Positions 20,623 to 31,159 of a stretch of DNA of 64,000 nt are shown one piece after another (the first letter of the stretch is position 1; the number at the start of each line of letters is the position of its first letter). The stretch is taken from assembly GCA_914767885.1 (NCBI GenBank), contig CAJZBQ010000011.1, forward strand, positions 186,001 through 250,000, read 5' to 3'. Both the position numbers and the translations under genes were made by a program. The notes below the pieces were generated by a model. That model did not search any database, had not been told where the DNA came from, and saw only the letters and a program-made list of their open reading frames with translations. Origin of the DNA: Blepharisma stoltei (taxonomy: Eukaryota; Ciliophora; Heterotrichea; Heterotrichida; Blepharismidae).

Positions 20623-22011
20623 ATGAGTCTGAACAACACTTTGAGTTTGAAAATAGTGCGTGGAGAGGAGATCCGAAAGTTACATCGTCTCCCTCAATCA
20701 TGGTCTGACATGCAGGAAGTCCTGCGGGCCCTTTATGGTAACACTCAGTTCCAAGTCACCTATCAAGACGAAGAAGGCGACTTAATTACAATTTCCAATG
20801 ATGAAGAACTCCATGAAGCTTATGAAAGGTCAGCTGGCAAGCCAAGTCTCAAGCTTGTACTAAGAGGCTTTGAGCTTAGCGAAAGCAAGAACATTCAGAT
20901 GATAGAAAAGCTGGACTCTTTGAGAGAAAGTCTTAGATCAGATACTTCATCAGTAAAATTGCCAGAAACCTCTCAAAGCCCAATGGATTTAGAAATCTCA
21001 AATGAAAACAAGCCGGAAGAGCCAGTCAAAGTGGAGGAAAAGCCTGAGGAAACTAAAAGAGAAGTAAGATTTGATATCCCGAATGAGCCGAAAAAGAGAC
21101 CTAGAGAGAAAAAGGAAAGAAAGGAAAAGAAAGAAAAGAGAGAAAAAAAAGAAAAGAAAGAAAAGAGAAAGAAATTCGGCCTCAATGACTTGATTAAGTT
21201 CTTATCAGGACAAGCTCCTCAACAAGCAGAAGAACCTCAAAATGAAGGCCCAGCAATTCACAACAGAATCACCTGTGACGGCTGCCAAACTACTCCAATT
21301 CAAGGAATCAGATACAAATGTTCAGTCTGCCCTGACTTCGACTTCTGTGAAAAATGTGAAGCCACTGCTGCTCACCCCCATCCATTTTTGAAGCTCAAAA
21401 CCCCTCAAGGCTGCCCATGGAGAAGATTTGGCTGTGGCAGATTTGGCCGCTGGGGTGGCTTCAATGGCCAAGATGCCCCACAAATTCCTCCTCCAATTGC
21501 CAACATTTTGACCTTAGTCCTCAAAGAAATCCGCAGAGGTCTAAAGCAGAAGCCTAAGAAGTACAAGCTTAAGGTCATTGACCACTTATACACTAAAAAC
21601 CAAGAAGTCCCTGCTGGAGGCCTTGTCAAAGTTGGCTGGAGAATTAAGAATATCGGTAAAAAAGATTGGCCAGAAGGAACCAAGCTCGTCTATACTAAAG
21701 GCAGCTTAGAAGGGATCCAAGAAATTGATATCCCTGCACTTCCAGCTGGAAAAAAGGCAAATATTGAGGTGGAATTCAAAGCTCCATTGACAGAAGGCAA
21801 GCATAAAGGAATCTGGAAAGTCCAAATCAAGAACAAGAAGCTAGGCAAGCTGGCCAGCAAAATCAATGTGGTCAAGGTCCAACCTGACGACTTAGAAGGC
21901 TTAACCACTCTTATGAAGATGGGCTTTACCCTTGATCAAGCCAAGATCGGGTTAGAAGCTTCTAGAGGAGACGTCAACATGGCTGTTTCCCAGATCTTCA
22001 AGAGAGCTTAA
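20623..22011 (+). CDS. NBR1-like selective autophagy receptor
   Basis: 462 aa, uninterrupted. PB1 domain (residues ~8-85, with the acidic OPCA-type patch [15 protein letters not shown]), a Lys/Glu-rich linker, a ZZ zinc finger ([28 protein letters not shown]...HPH), an NBR1/FW Ig-like domain ([19 protein letters not shown]...[19 protein letters not shown]) and a C-terminal UBA ([29 protein letters not shown]). NBR1 proteins link ubiquitylated or vacuole-targeted cargo to autophagosomes. No obvious LIR was singled out. GC content is clearly above the flanks, and the gene has no insertion. Confidence 0.95.
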   Translation: MSLNNTLSLKIVRGEEIRKLHRLPQSWSDMQEVLRALYGNTQFQVTYQDEEGDLITISNDEELHEAYERSAGKPSLKLVLRGFELSESKNIQMIEKLDSLRESLRSDTSSVKLPETSQSPMDLEISNENKPEEPVKVEEKPEETKREVRFDIPNEPKKRPREKKERKEKKEKREKKEKKEKRKKFGLNDLIKFLSGQAPQQAEEPQNEGPAIHNRITCDGCQTTPIQGIRYKCSVCPDFDFCEKCEATAAHPHPFLKLKTPQGCPWRRFGCGRFGRWGGFNGQDAPQIPPPIANILTLVLKEIRRGLKQKPKKYKLKVIDHLYTKNQEVPAGGLVKVGWRIKNIGKKDWPEGTKLVYTKGSLEGIQEIDIPALPAGKKANIEVEFKAPLTEGKHKGIWKVQIKNKKLGKLASKINVVKVQPDDLEGLTTLMKMGFTLDQAKIGLEASRGDVNMAVSQIFKRA

Positions 22012-22077
22012 ATAAGCATTTCTTTCTAATTTTGTGTAAATTTAAATGGGAAAATAATTATTCTGAATTGGTTAGAG

Positions 22078-22728
22078 TTATCTTCTACCTCTGGCTCTTT
22101 CGAATTTTCTACCCTCACTGCGGACGTAAGGGCGTGCTTTAGAGCCTTTGCAGCCAGGAGCAGGGCCGAAATGTTTGTAGGATTCTCTTGCTGTTTTCTT
22201 TCCTCTTAAAAGCACAGTGCTAGTGCCAGTTGGGTTTTGGGACGCAAATTGGTCGAAAGTGAGCACTTTTCCGCCTGCAGCTTCAACTCTAGCTCTTGCA
22301 GTCTCGCTGATTCTTATGTTATTATAAATTTTATGAGAAAAAAAAAGATTTTAAGCATTTTTTTTTTTATTTTTTTTAAAAGGCAAAAATAAATAGACCA
22401 TTCTTAAAGTCACGATTTGAAGACCTTGTGGGATCTCAAGGAATCTTGGGTCATCAAGAACTGAGCCTACAATCACACAAGTTTTGCTTGTCTTATCTTT
22501 CATGTATTTTGCAATGTGCTTAAGGGAAAGAGGTGGTCTATTATGTCTAGACATGGCCAATCTTTTTGCAATTACTTTATTGAAGCCGGACTCTGTTCTG
22601 CGAGCTAGGAACTTATAAAGCTTGAGAAGAAGGCGAAGATAAAGATTTGTAGTTGTAACCTTTCTTCTGTTGAGATTTGGCTTCTTACCACCTGCTACTA
22701 AATCAACGCCCTATATAAACCATACCAT
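22078..22728 (-). CDS. RPL18: 60S ribosomal protein eL18
   Basis: Segments 22726-22728 (start codon alone), 22400-22710 and 22078-22309 give 181 aa. Begins [19 protein letters not shown], continues [41 protein letters not shown] and ends [18 protein letters not shown], matching eL18 across its length. The start ATG is directly followed by a 15-nt intron; a short IES splits the middle. Component of the large ribosomal subunit, so this copy must be expressible after both removals. Confidence 0.95.
22317..22399. other. Short IES in eL18
   Basis: 83 bp between 7-bp repeats ATTCTTA (22310-22316, 22400-22406). 90 bp removed. Joins VTLRI to [15 protein letters not shown] exactly as in other eL18 proteins. 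Confidence 0.9.
22711..22725 (-). other. 15-nt intron directly after the eL18 start codon
   Basis: GTATGGTTTATATAG between ATG (22728-22726) and GGC GTT GAT. Gives the universal MGVD N-terminus. Contains an in-frame TAG. Confidence 0.9.
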
Positions 22729-22997
22729 TTCTTTAAGATTGCAAATGAAAATTGATGAGTATCCATGAAAAAGCCAAAATACATAAACAAAATCATATAA
22801 AATTGGGATTTAAAAAAATTCTGTAATTATATGACAGTTATTTTATAATATAGGCTAAGGCTGATAATCAAATTGTTTATTCCTGCAATTTATAGAACTG
22901 GAAATCGTTATTAAAATATATGTTTAATATTTCAAAAAATAAAATAATAGATAGAAAAAATTATTGAGAACTAATTGATTGACATTAATTGAAATAA

Positions 22998-25455
22998 ATG
23001 GGAAATTATAATTGTGCAAAGTGTTGTGAAGGAGGCGAAAACAGGCATGAAATAGATTTAAAAAAATCCGTAAAGGTTATATAGACTATAATTCAAGCTT
23101 ACCAAAGCCTAAGAGATAGTTTCAGTCAAGAGTTTCTGAGCTTTAACAAAGAAAGTTTGACTTCATCTGCAAAAGAAATAAAGGCAGCAATCAAAATCCA
23201 AAAAGCTTGATTTATTTATCAGATCAGAAAGCAATATATTGCTCTCAAAAAAAGATTCAAGCCGAATGATACTTATTTTCCATCCAAGGATATAATATTT
23301 ATAGCAGTTTAATCATTTTATATTTATAATAATTGTAATTTTGCTTTAAAAATAAGCCAATTGTTACTTAATAATGAACTACATATATTATATAAATGAA
23401 ATATTAAAGAAGCATTGTCTCCTGTCTATCATTCAAAAGTCAGAAAAGAAAAGCCCTTATATACATATAAATCAGGCGCCACTTACAAAGGAAGCTGGCT
23501 TGGAGGGTTTAGAGACGGCCCTGGTGTAATGATATGGCCTGATGGGTGCTCATATGAAGGAGAATGAAGCTATGGCTACCCATTTGGTAGAGGAAAATTC
23601 ATACATATTGATAAAGAAGCTTATGACGGAGATTGGAAAAATCCTTATAACTCACTCCCCCCCTTTAAATTGGAACAAAATATAGGTAAAATTTTTACTT
23701 ATTTGGTAAATTAGCCCCCTTTAAATTGGAACAAAATTTAATTTCATAATAAAAAATTATATATAATTTTTTTATCTAAAAAATTTTGATATAAGTTAAA
23801 TGTTTTTTCTAAACTAAAATTAAAAATTTAGTTATATCTTACTCTTGTTAAAAGAATAGAGTATAAAGAACATCTTATGTAAATAAATTTTATTATCCTA
23901 ATTGCTAAATTTCTAAAACATTTAAATTTTTTTTTTATTTAAATAATTTTGATATAAATTCAATGCGAATTCTTTACAAAATTTCAAAATTTACTTATTT
24001 CTCGCTTTATTTAAAGAATAGAGTATAAATAACAACTTATATTTAAACAAAATTAACACTTTGATTGATAAATTTTCTAAATTGTTTTTTTTTAATTTGT
24101 TTTACCAATTAAAACAATAATTTTTGTGTAAATAGTTTTGATAAAAATTAATAGTGACGTAATGAAAATTTAGTAACATCTTGCTTTGTTTTAAAGGATA
24201 AAGAGTAAATAGCATTTTATTAAACAAATTTATTAATCTAATTCAACAAATTTTTGAAATATTTTAAAAAAATTTTCTAAACCCCCCTTTTAATTGGAAC
24301 AAAAATTTTGTTCCGATTTAAAGGGGTGGGAGTCAGGAAAAAATACTCTTTCTAATGAAAGTAGGTCAGTTCTCACTCCCCCTGTGAGCGAGCAAAACCT
24401 TCGAAAAAACATCTAAAACCAACCCTCCATGAGCGAGCAAAGCAATTGAAAAAAATTCTAAAAAGCCACCATAGCTAATCTGTTTAATTTTAAACAGATT
24501 TCATTTTAAAACATAAATTTTGCAATCAAACTAATTTTTACTTACTTTAAAAATTTATATATAAATTTTAAAAAAAAATAATAACCCCTGCTTGAGCGAA
24601 TTTTTTTTTGATCTTTCACAGAGGGGGAGTCAGAGATATTATTGAAGGAAAAAGAGATGGGTATAGTAATTAATAACTAGTGTGGCTTCACTACAAAGAT
24701 GAAAGGCTTCATGGAAATAAAGGAAATCCCAATAAAGCCAGATTTTCTATTGATCATTGTCACCAAGTCGGAGAACTGAAGGAAAAATTTGATGAAATTG
24801 TTAGAGAAATTAAGGTTCCAAAAAGAGAGCTGAATCAAGAATTTATAGAGCATAATATTGTATTTTATGTAAAAATTAATTTTAATAATAAAATATACAA
24901 GATTTTTATATATAAAATACATTGGTGCGAATTAAAATAAAACAGAATAATTCAGAATTCAGTAATAATTGGCAAGAAATTTCTTATGAAAATCAAATAA
25001 GATATCTCGGAGAAATCAAACATGGAAAGCGAGTAGGAAAAGGCAGAAATATTTGGCCTAATGGAGACATATATGAAGGGTATTGAGCAAATGATATGCA
25101 AAACGGATGGGGCAGAAATATATGGTCTGATGGGTCTTCTTATATAGGAACTTATAAAGATAACGAAAAAGAAGGTATTGGGGAATACATTTGGGAAGAC
25201 GGGACAACTTATATAGGGCAATGGAAAGACAATTTGATTAATGGTGTTGGAAAATATAACTGGCCGGACGGGAGAGAATATTTAGGGGAATGAATTAATG
25301 GAATTATGCATGGATTTGGAATTTTTTCATGGAAAGGAGGGAAAAGATATGAAGGATCTTGGCATCAAGGCAAAAAGCATGGCTGCGGGTACTCTATTAC
25401 CGCCAACAACAAAATCACAAAAGGATTTTGGTCGAATGGTAAAACTGTAAGTTAA
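22998..25455 (+). CDS. MORN-repeat protein with IQ motif and lipidated N-terminus
   Basis: Segments 22998-23069, 23085-23303, 23391-23654, 24336-24375, 24633-24665, 24681-24843 and 24960-25455 give 428 aa. The N-terminus MGNYNCAKCC fits N-myristoylation plus palmitoylation. An IQ-like helix follows (AAIKIQKAWFIYQIRKQYIALKKRF), then MORN repeats before and after a helical insert (YKGSWLGGFRDGPGVMIWPDG; YEGYWANDMQNGWGRNIWSDG; YIGTYKDNEKEGIGEYIWEDG; YIGQWKDNLINGVGKYNWPDG; YLGEWINGIMHGFG). Several MORN Trp are TGA. MORN proteins scaffold membrane-associated complexes, often cytoskeletal in ciliates (inference). Two introns and four insertions, the most fragmented gene for its size. Confidence 0.9.
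23070..23084 (+). other. 15-nt intron in MORN gene
   Basis: GTAAAGGTTATATAG, removing an in-frame TAG between DLKKS and TIIQAYQSL. Confidence 0.88.
23304..23388. other. Short IES in MORN gene (edges uncertain)
   Basis: A TA-to-TA segment of 87 bp (TA at 23302-03 and 23389-90) removes an in-frame TAA and joins KDIIFI to YKWNIKEALSPVYHS. Other TA pairs in this AT-rich stretch also keep frame. Confidence 0.55.
23655..24332 (+). mobile_element. CTC-type MITE, family 2, in MORN gene
   Basis: TCA flanks (23652-23654, 24333-24335). Ends CTCCCCCC then CTTTAAATTGGAACAAAA, tandem copy of that motif at left and fold-back pair at right. 678 bp, no ORF. Confidence 0.9.
24376..24629 (+). mobile_element. 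CTC-type MITE, family 1, in MORN gene
   Basis: TCA flanks (24373-24375, 24630-24632). Shortened core but typical ends (CTCCCCCTGTGAGCGAGC ... AGAGGGGGAG). Only 37 bp of coding DNA separate it from the family-2 MITE's TCA. Confidence 0.88.
24666..24680 (+). other. 15-nt intron in MORN gene
   Basis: GTAATTAATAACTAG, immediately downstream of the second MITE. Joins KRDGY to MWLHYKDERLHG and removes stop codons. Confidence 0.87.
24844..24953. other. Short IES in MORN gene
   Basis: 110 bp between AGAATT repeats (24838-24843, 24954-24959). 116 bp removed. Joins LNQEF to SNNWQEISYENQ in phase. Confidence 0.7.
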
Positions 25456-25521
25456 ATTTTATAAAATACGAATTATAAATTATGCATAAAAAATAACTTA
25501 ATTTTATATGTCTTCATAATA

Positions 25522-26523
25522 ATGGAAAGTGCTCGAAATCAAAAGTAATGATAAAACAGACTTGTTCGATTATTTACTTCACAAAATGAAAAATTAAGCG
25601 AAGAATATCGGCAGCTTAAACATAGATATGACGATATTATAAGAAGCAAAAGCACTGGGAGAAGTTCTGCCACCCCACAAATAAGTTTGAAAAGCCAAAG
25701 TGGAAGTAGACTAAAGTGTGCAAAATCATTATTAAAAGTATTGAAAAATGACAAAGTTTATCTAGAGCACAGGAGATCTATATCTCCGCAGCAAGATGAT
25801 TATGCGTATAATCTTCAGCTACAAATACAAGATCAATTAAGAACTATCCTGATCAGTCTTAATCTAATATATTTAATTTATAATATTGGCCTATTTTATA
25901 TAAATAAATTATAAATAATTTTTATCGAAATTTATTGAATTCAGCTTATACTTAAGCTTGAAAAAGAAAACAAAAAATTAAATAAAGAAAAATGTGTTTC
26001 AGCCAGCACTGATACTATCTATTTAAACCCTGATGGAGGATTAATCAGAGAAATTGCAAGATACCGAAAAATGATTGAAAAAATAGAAGAGGAAGAAATT
26101 AATAACAAAAATAAGTTAAAAGAATATCAAATAAGAAGCCATAGGCTTGAAGAAGAACTGAATGATTTGCATGAAAGTGGGTATAATATAACTGAAGAAA
26201 CTGACAGGGGAGAAAATAATGAAGATACTTATCGAATACTAATGAAAAAATTGAAATTGATAGAGAAAATATGAAGATCTAATATGACAAAGTTCCAACA
26301 GAGGATAAAAGATTTAGAAAAAGAGCAAAAAGAGCTTCAAGATGAAGCGATGGCTTTGCAAAGCAAAACTTTCAAAAAAATGTCACAGCAGCGGCTTCTT
26401 AAGGTGACGTTTGATGACTATAAAAATCTGAATAAAGAGCGGTATTTCAGCAAAGACAATGATTTTTACCACCCTGATATAAATTTTCTCTATAAGCCTT
26501 CTATTAATTCACTGTACAGTTAA
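25522..26523 (+). CDS. Coiled-coil protein
   Basis: Segments 25522-25544, 25560-25862 and 25956-26523 give 297 aa. Heptad-rich helices: QNEKLSEEYRQLKHRYDDI, LKLEKENKKLNKE, MIEKIEEEEINNKNKLKEYQ..LEEELNDLHE, RIKDLEKEQKELQDE. The middle is Ser-rich with basic residues. TGA inside KLIEKIWRSNMTK reads as Trp. No enzymatic domain. It starts 66 bp after the MORN gene on the same strand; no functional link is shown. Confidence 0.8.
25545..25559 (+). other. 15-nt intron in coiled-coil gene
   Basis: GTAATGATAAAACAG. Removes TAA and TAA stops and joins MESARNQK to LVRLFTSQNEK. Confidence 0.87.
25863..25950. other. Short IES in coiled-coil gene
   Basis: 88 bp between CTTAA repeats (25858-25862, 25951-25955). 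93 bp removed. Joins RTILISL to KLEKENKKL, keeping the heptads. Confidence 0.75.
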
Positions 26524-26779
26524 TTTTCCTAATGTTTTTTAAATAACAGAATTCAATTAGATTAGTGTTTGGGCTATTTATTTTTCCTAAATCCTAGTAG
26601 ATTTTTATGCTGCCTTTCTGTTTGGGTTCTACAAGTGAAGAAATTGCTCCTTGTGCGGAACTATGAAAATTTCCAGTATGAATGTCTCCATATATGGTAC
26701 CCAATCAGAAATTAATGTAACGCGCTATATAATATTTCGATAACTGCCACTATATCATTTTATGAAATATTTCTTTTTA

Positions 26780-27095
26780 CTCTATGCATCCTTTATCGAA
26801 CGATTCTATTGAAAATTTCCAAAAAATCATGGTTTCACATAGTCAGCATGAATTTATTCATCCTCAATTTGCCTACCTATCTTTGATAAAATAATCTTAG
26901 ATATGATGCCATAGAATGTATCCAAAGCAATTATAATGCTATTTCTAATATATTTATTAATATATTGAAACCCTATCTCTTGTGGCTAGAACATAAAATA
27001 TTTTATGCCAAATATAAAAAGTTAAGGTTTAAAAATTTTTTTAAACCCATCCTTGACTAATGATTGCGATCGGTTCGATCAAGGAAGAGAGGGAG
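26780..27095 (+). mobile_element. CTC-type MITE, family 3, intergenic
   Basis: TTA flanks (26777-26779, 27096-27098). Ends CTCTATGCATCCTTTATCGAACGATT and GATCAAGGAAGAGAGGGAG. A fold-back pair lies at the right end. More decayed than the 18392 copy. Confidence 0.8.
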
Positions 27096-27138
27096 TTATT
27101 ACGAAAATGCTAATTTAATAACTTAAAATATTTATAAT

Positions 27139-28199
27139 TTACTCAAGTTCATCAGCTATATACCTTACAGCTCCTTCCAAATTTATGATAATTCTCTTCT
27201 CCATAATCATAAAATGGCGAAATTCATAAGGTGCTGATTTGCAGATCGCTACCTCTCATTCATAATTTTATGATTATGAGGCTTAGTTTTATTTTGAGTT
27301 AAATTTACGCTCCAACAACAGAAGAGATTTGAATCTTTGTAAAACTTTTTAAGCTATGTAGAAGTAATTTAGATCAAGCTTTAAATTTACTGGTGGGGTA
27401 AATGATGGAGTTTTTGAATATGGTGAAATGGAGGAGTTCGAAACAGGATCTAACAAAGAACAGATATGAGCAAGATTCTCAAATTGAGCGTTAGGGCAGA
27501 ATGAGAAGATATTGTATGAGCCAGAGTTTGCTCAATGCTAATGAGTGTTAAATTATATGACGAAGAAATAATTAAGGAAAAATAGTTAATTATGAAGATG
27601 AAACAGATGATAACAAAGAAATAAAAGCTGCAGATGATGTTGAGAAAAGTGGTGATAATGCCAAAATTTATGTTAGAAGGTGGCCAAAAGTATTGAGGTA
27701 TGTCCGCGAAAATAAGGGAAAGTCCAAGAGATGAAAAAACAAATGTTGTAAAGTCTTAAAAGTGCTATAGCGTCTGCACCGCTAGAGATTTCCTTGGTGA
27801 GGGTTCTCCACAGCAATTTGGAGCTCTGAAGAGCCACCTAAAGGTGACAAGTCAACTCCATGTTGGCAAATCCTTGCAAAAGGGCACGCTTTTGTCAATT
27901 TGAGTTGACTTGTCACAACTCCAAGTTGGTGTGGAGAATCCTGTGCAAGGCACGCTATAGCGATGCAGACACTATAGTGGTGGCGAAGACCTGAATTAGA
28001 AGAAATATTGGCAAAATGTATAAAAAAAAAGGAAAATTGTGAAAGATTACAAATTTTGAGAAAGGAAAAGAAAAATGAAGGAGTAAAGGATGAGCATGGG
28101 AATTCTGATGGAGTATCTTGGAGATGTCTGTGCTGTGAAGATTTTGTCTTTTATGCTTTGATGTCGTTGAGTTTTTTGCGTTTGAATTTTCTAGAATAA
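27139..28199. pseudogene. Degraded or heavily interrupted coding stretch
   Basis: Coding-like fragments on both strands: minus 27139-27264 (ends AVRYIADELE, TAA) and plus ~27580-27755 (DETDDNKEIKAADDVEKSGD..KIYVRRWPKVLRYVRENKGK) and 27980-28199 (RPELEEILAKCIKKKENCERLQ...). A palindromic element sits between the two plus-strand parts. Frames are broken in places I cannot repair with a TA excision or a 15-nt intron, so decay is as likely as an unusual gene. No family recognised. Confidence 0.35.
27766..27976. repeat. Palindromic IES-like element
   Basis: Outer arms TATAGCGTCTGCA / TGCAGACACTATA. Inner arms GGTTCTCCACA / TGTGGAGAATCC and TGACAAGTCAACTC / GAGTTGACTTGTCA. GC-rich relative to flanks. 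Confidence 0.75.
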
Positions 28200-28249
28200 A
28201 ACGAGAGAAACGCTGATATCAATCAGCGGTAAAGTCTAATTATTATCAT

Positions 28250-28520
28250 TATGATTGTTTTACATGGGAATTTTATCCCCAGCAAAGACAAGCAAGCAGC
28301 TTGAAGGAGAGGCACATGCCCTTTGACCTGTCCAAGAGAATCTGAAAGGCCTGAGCCTTTCGTCCCTTCCTTTGAGTCTTCGAAGCCGGCAGACCTTTTT
28401 CAAGCGTGCCCTAACGAATCGAAGAGGTTGGCCAAGCGGCCTGTGGGCCCAACAACTGTAAAGATGGTGGATTTTCTGATACGACCCCGTAGTTGACGTT
28501 AAGCTAGATATCTGTGCCTA
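28250..28520 (+). mobile_element. GC-richer retroposon-like block
   Basis: About 270 bp, much GC-richer than flanks, no ORF. Ends near TTATTTTAACTTAAG, a run similar in style to the tails of other retroposon-like elements. Lies directly 3' of the VPS9 gene stop. No target duplication found, so the edges are approximate. Confidence 0.45.
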
Positions 28521-28527
28521 AATTATT

Positions 28528-29936
28528 TTAACTTAAGATAATCCTCTTCTCATTTTCAAACTTTGTCGCTACATAATCGCTTATTAAAGCTAATTCAGCA
28601 GAAATAAACTGAGTTTGGCTTTTTATGACTATATACATCAAAACTGGCAGCTCGTCGTCCATTGAATTCAATTCATCTTTTCCTTTCGAATAATCCAGAA
28701 CACACGTTTTCATCGCCCCCACCATGGTTAGTAGACAATTAAGCTTTTCAACCGGCACACAAGTTTGTTCTAGCTTTTTCAAAGCTTCAATAGCTTCAGC
28801 ATAAGGCTGAGGAATCCCAATCAGCCTATATTTTTCATTAATTTGCAATTTTTCCAAAATTTCTTGATTGTCTAATTCTAAAATTTTTGTCCTTTTTTCC
28901 AAAAATTTATGTTCAAGTGCATTTGATTTTGCTTTGTAAATATCAAATAAATTATTAAACAGCTTCCCATACACATATTTCTCTACTGCAGGCCTACAAA
29001 AATGCATCATTGATTCAGTGTTTGACCTGCCAAAGTTATAATGACTAAATAATGCTTCAACTGAGTCTTCCACTATAACTTTAATTGATTCAATTGGCTG
29101 TGGTAGCAATAAAACTGATTCCTCAGGATTTCTATATTGGCTCGCAAATGAAGTTAAAAAATCAGCTATCGTTTTCCCTAATGTATAAGATTCTGATGAC
29201 AAAATCTTATGAAATTGGTAATAAGAGGAACTTTCGTGTTTACAAGTCATGATGGTTTCTTCGTCAACTTCTTTTGACACGTTCATGTATAATTCTCGGT
29301 CTTCGTGAGGCTGCTCTAAAGCTGTTCCGATTTTATTTTTGAAATCTTCGACTACTGGACAAATAGTGTGTGGGAGACCATAAATCCCTTTAAGTATGAT
29401 GGTTCTGGTGCAGTTTCGTTCATTTATAGAAATTGATAGTCTAACTGCAGACATAATCCCTTTTTGGCGTTCTTCGGCTGGAAGGCAGCAGAGTAAGATA
29501 TCTTTTAAGCCATACCCTTCCTTATGAACTGCAGTTGCTATATTTGAGGTTTTTTCAATTATTCTTATTTATAGGAAAATTATAGTTCTGTTATTAATAT
29601 ATAAAAAATAATTTTAGGTAAAATTGGTATGGGTGGTAATAAAAATTATTATTAATATAAAAAATGCTATACCTGGAAGCGCTTTCTTGAGGCAACTTTG
29701 GTAAAAACATCAAGAATTGTACTTGAACTCACTGAAAAAGGCATATCAATTTTGAATGAAGGCATATATGGATCTAAAGGATCTGAGCCTAATTCAGTAT
29801 TGAGGATAAAGGAGTTTCTATTTGTGTGTTCTTGAGAAATATCAACGGATTTTATTATTTTGGTTTCTTCTGACTGTAAGTTGAGATGAGAATTTGGGAT
29901 ACTTTCAATTTCGTTGTTTAGCTGGTTAAATTTCAT
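28528..29936 (-). CDS. VPS9-domain Rab GEF (Rab5-type)
   Basis: Segments 29670-29936 and 28528-29538 give 425 aa, ATG at 29936. The C-terminal VPS9 region is recognisable: LEKLQINEKYRLIGIPQPYAEAIEAL, VPVEKLNCLLTMVGAMKTCVLDY, DDELPVLMYIVIKSQTQFISAELALISDYV. VPS9 domains load GTP on Rab5/Rab21-class GTPases for endosomal traffic. The N-terminus is Ser/Asn-rich and unassigned. The protein stops soon after the VPS9 core (KRIILS, TAA), slightly short of typical domains, and a GC-rich insertion-like block follows. A truncated end is possible. Confidence 0.85.
29541..29669. other. Short IES in VPS9 gene
   Basis: 129 bp between TA 29539-40 and TA 29670-71. TATAGCA is shared at both edges. 131 bp removed. 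Joins SRKRFQV to ATAVHKEGYG. Confidence 0.75.
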
Positions 29937-31159
29937 TTTTATATATTAAAGTCCGATTTTTTTTAATAAGGAATAGCACACTTGACCAATTTAAAATAAT
30001 CTCTAAAGTATAAAATCTTAAATTTTCCAAGGGTTCTATTGAATTAACAAATTTTTGGTAACTAATTTTCTTAAATTAAAATAACTATAATTGGGCATTT
30101 TGACAATTTTAATCTGTATACTGTATTAATTAATCAATTAATTAAGATTTACCAAATAAGTTATATGAATAACTGAAACTTCCAGTTAATTTTTATAAGT
30201 TTCAGATAACCAAAAAGCCACCAATATAGCATTTAAGTAGTTATTTTTGTTTGCTTCTATAGAAATTGCTTTTATACACATTAACTTAAACTTTATGAGT
30301 GCTTCATAAAAAATTATTATTATTTAATATTGGCTCGATATTTATTAAGTTAAAATCATTATGGCTTCTTAAAAAGGTCGATTACAGAATTCAATAATTT
30401 AACTAAAAAACGAATTCCCTAACACTTTATTTATAGCTTTTTAAAATGACAATAAATCAAAGCTACACCTCTGCATAATAATAGTTTATCATTCTGCCAA
30501 GATTGAATATATATTCATATGCTTAGAATAATATAAGATAATAGATAAATTATTATCCAAAAGATATTATTTTTATATAATAAAATAATTGCATTATTCT
30601 ATTCCATTTAAGATGCTCTAATAAGGAAGATGAGATTAACAAATGCTATATTTCAAAATATAATGCTTCCCACCTTCGCTCCTTATATATGCCTTACTCC
30701 TTTCGTGAATAGGGTAAAAAAATTCCCTAAAAGGTTGCAGTCTGATAAAAATGATAAATGAGCTATGTATATATATTTTTTTATTTTATTGGCAAAAACA
30801 TTAATTTAAAAATATATGAAATTAAGCTTGAAAATTAATAGAATTAGATAGAGGTTTATTTATAATGATCATTATTTATTTTATACATTTTTTAAAGCTC
30901 ACGACAATTTTGCCATGGATTATTTGCTCATGTAGGGGATTTAGAACTTTTTAGTATGCAAGCTCATAAACGTTTTTATTATCAACACTTTAGCGGTTTC
31001 ACTCTACCTAAAAATCACAAAAATTAACAAAAATTTTGCACTCCTAAGTGGAAATTCTCCTATTTCTTTCCTTTTAAATGCAACTCTCAGCATTTTTAAG
31101 CTTTAATTGTCAATAACTTTGATCTAAAATCTCTAAACGTAGAACAGTTATAAAAAATT
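29937..31159. other. Divergent intergenic region
   Basis: 1.2 kb between the starts of the VPS9 gene (minus) and the giant membrane gene (plus), so it should hold both promoters. Very AT-rich. No ORF, repeat or RNA gene recognised. Confidence 0.45.
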
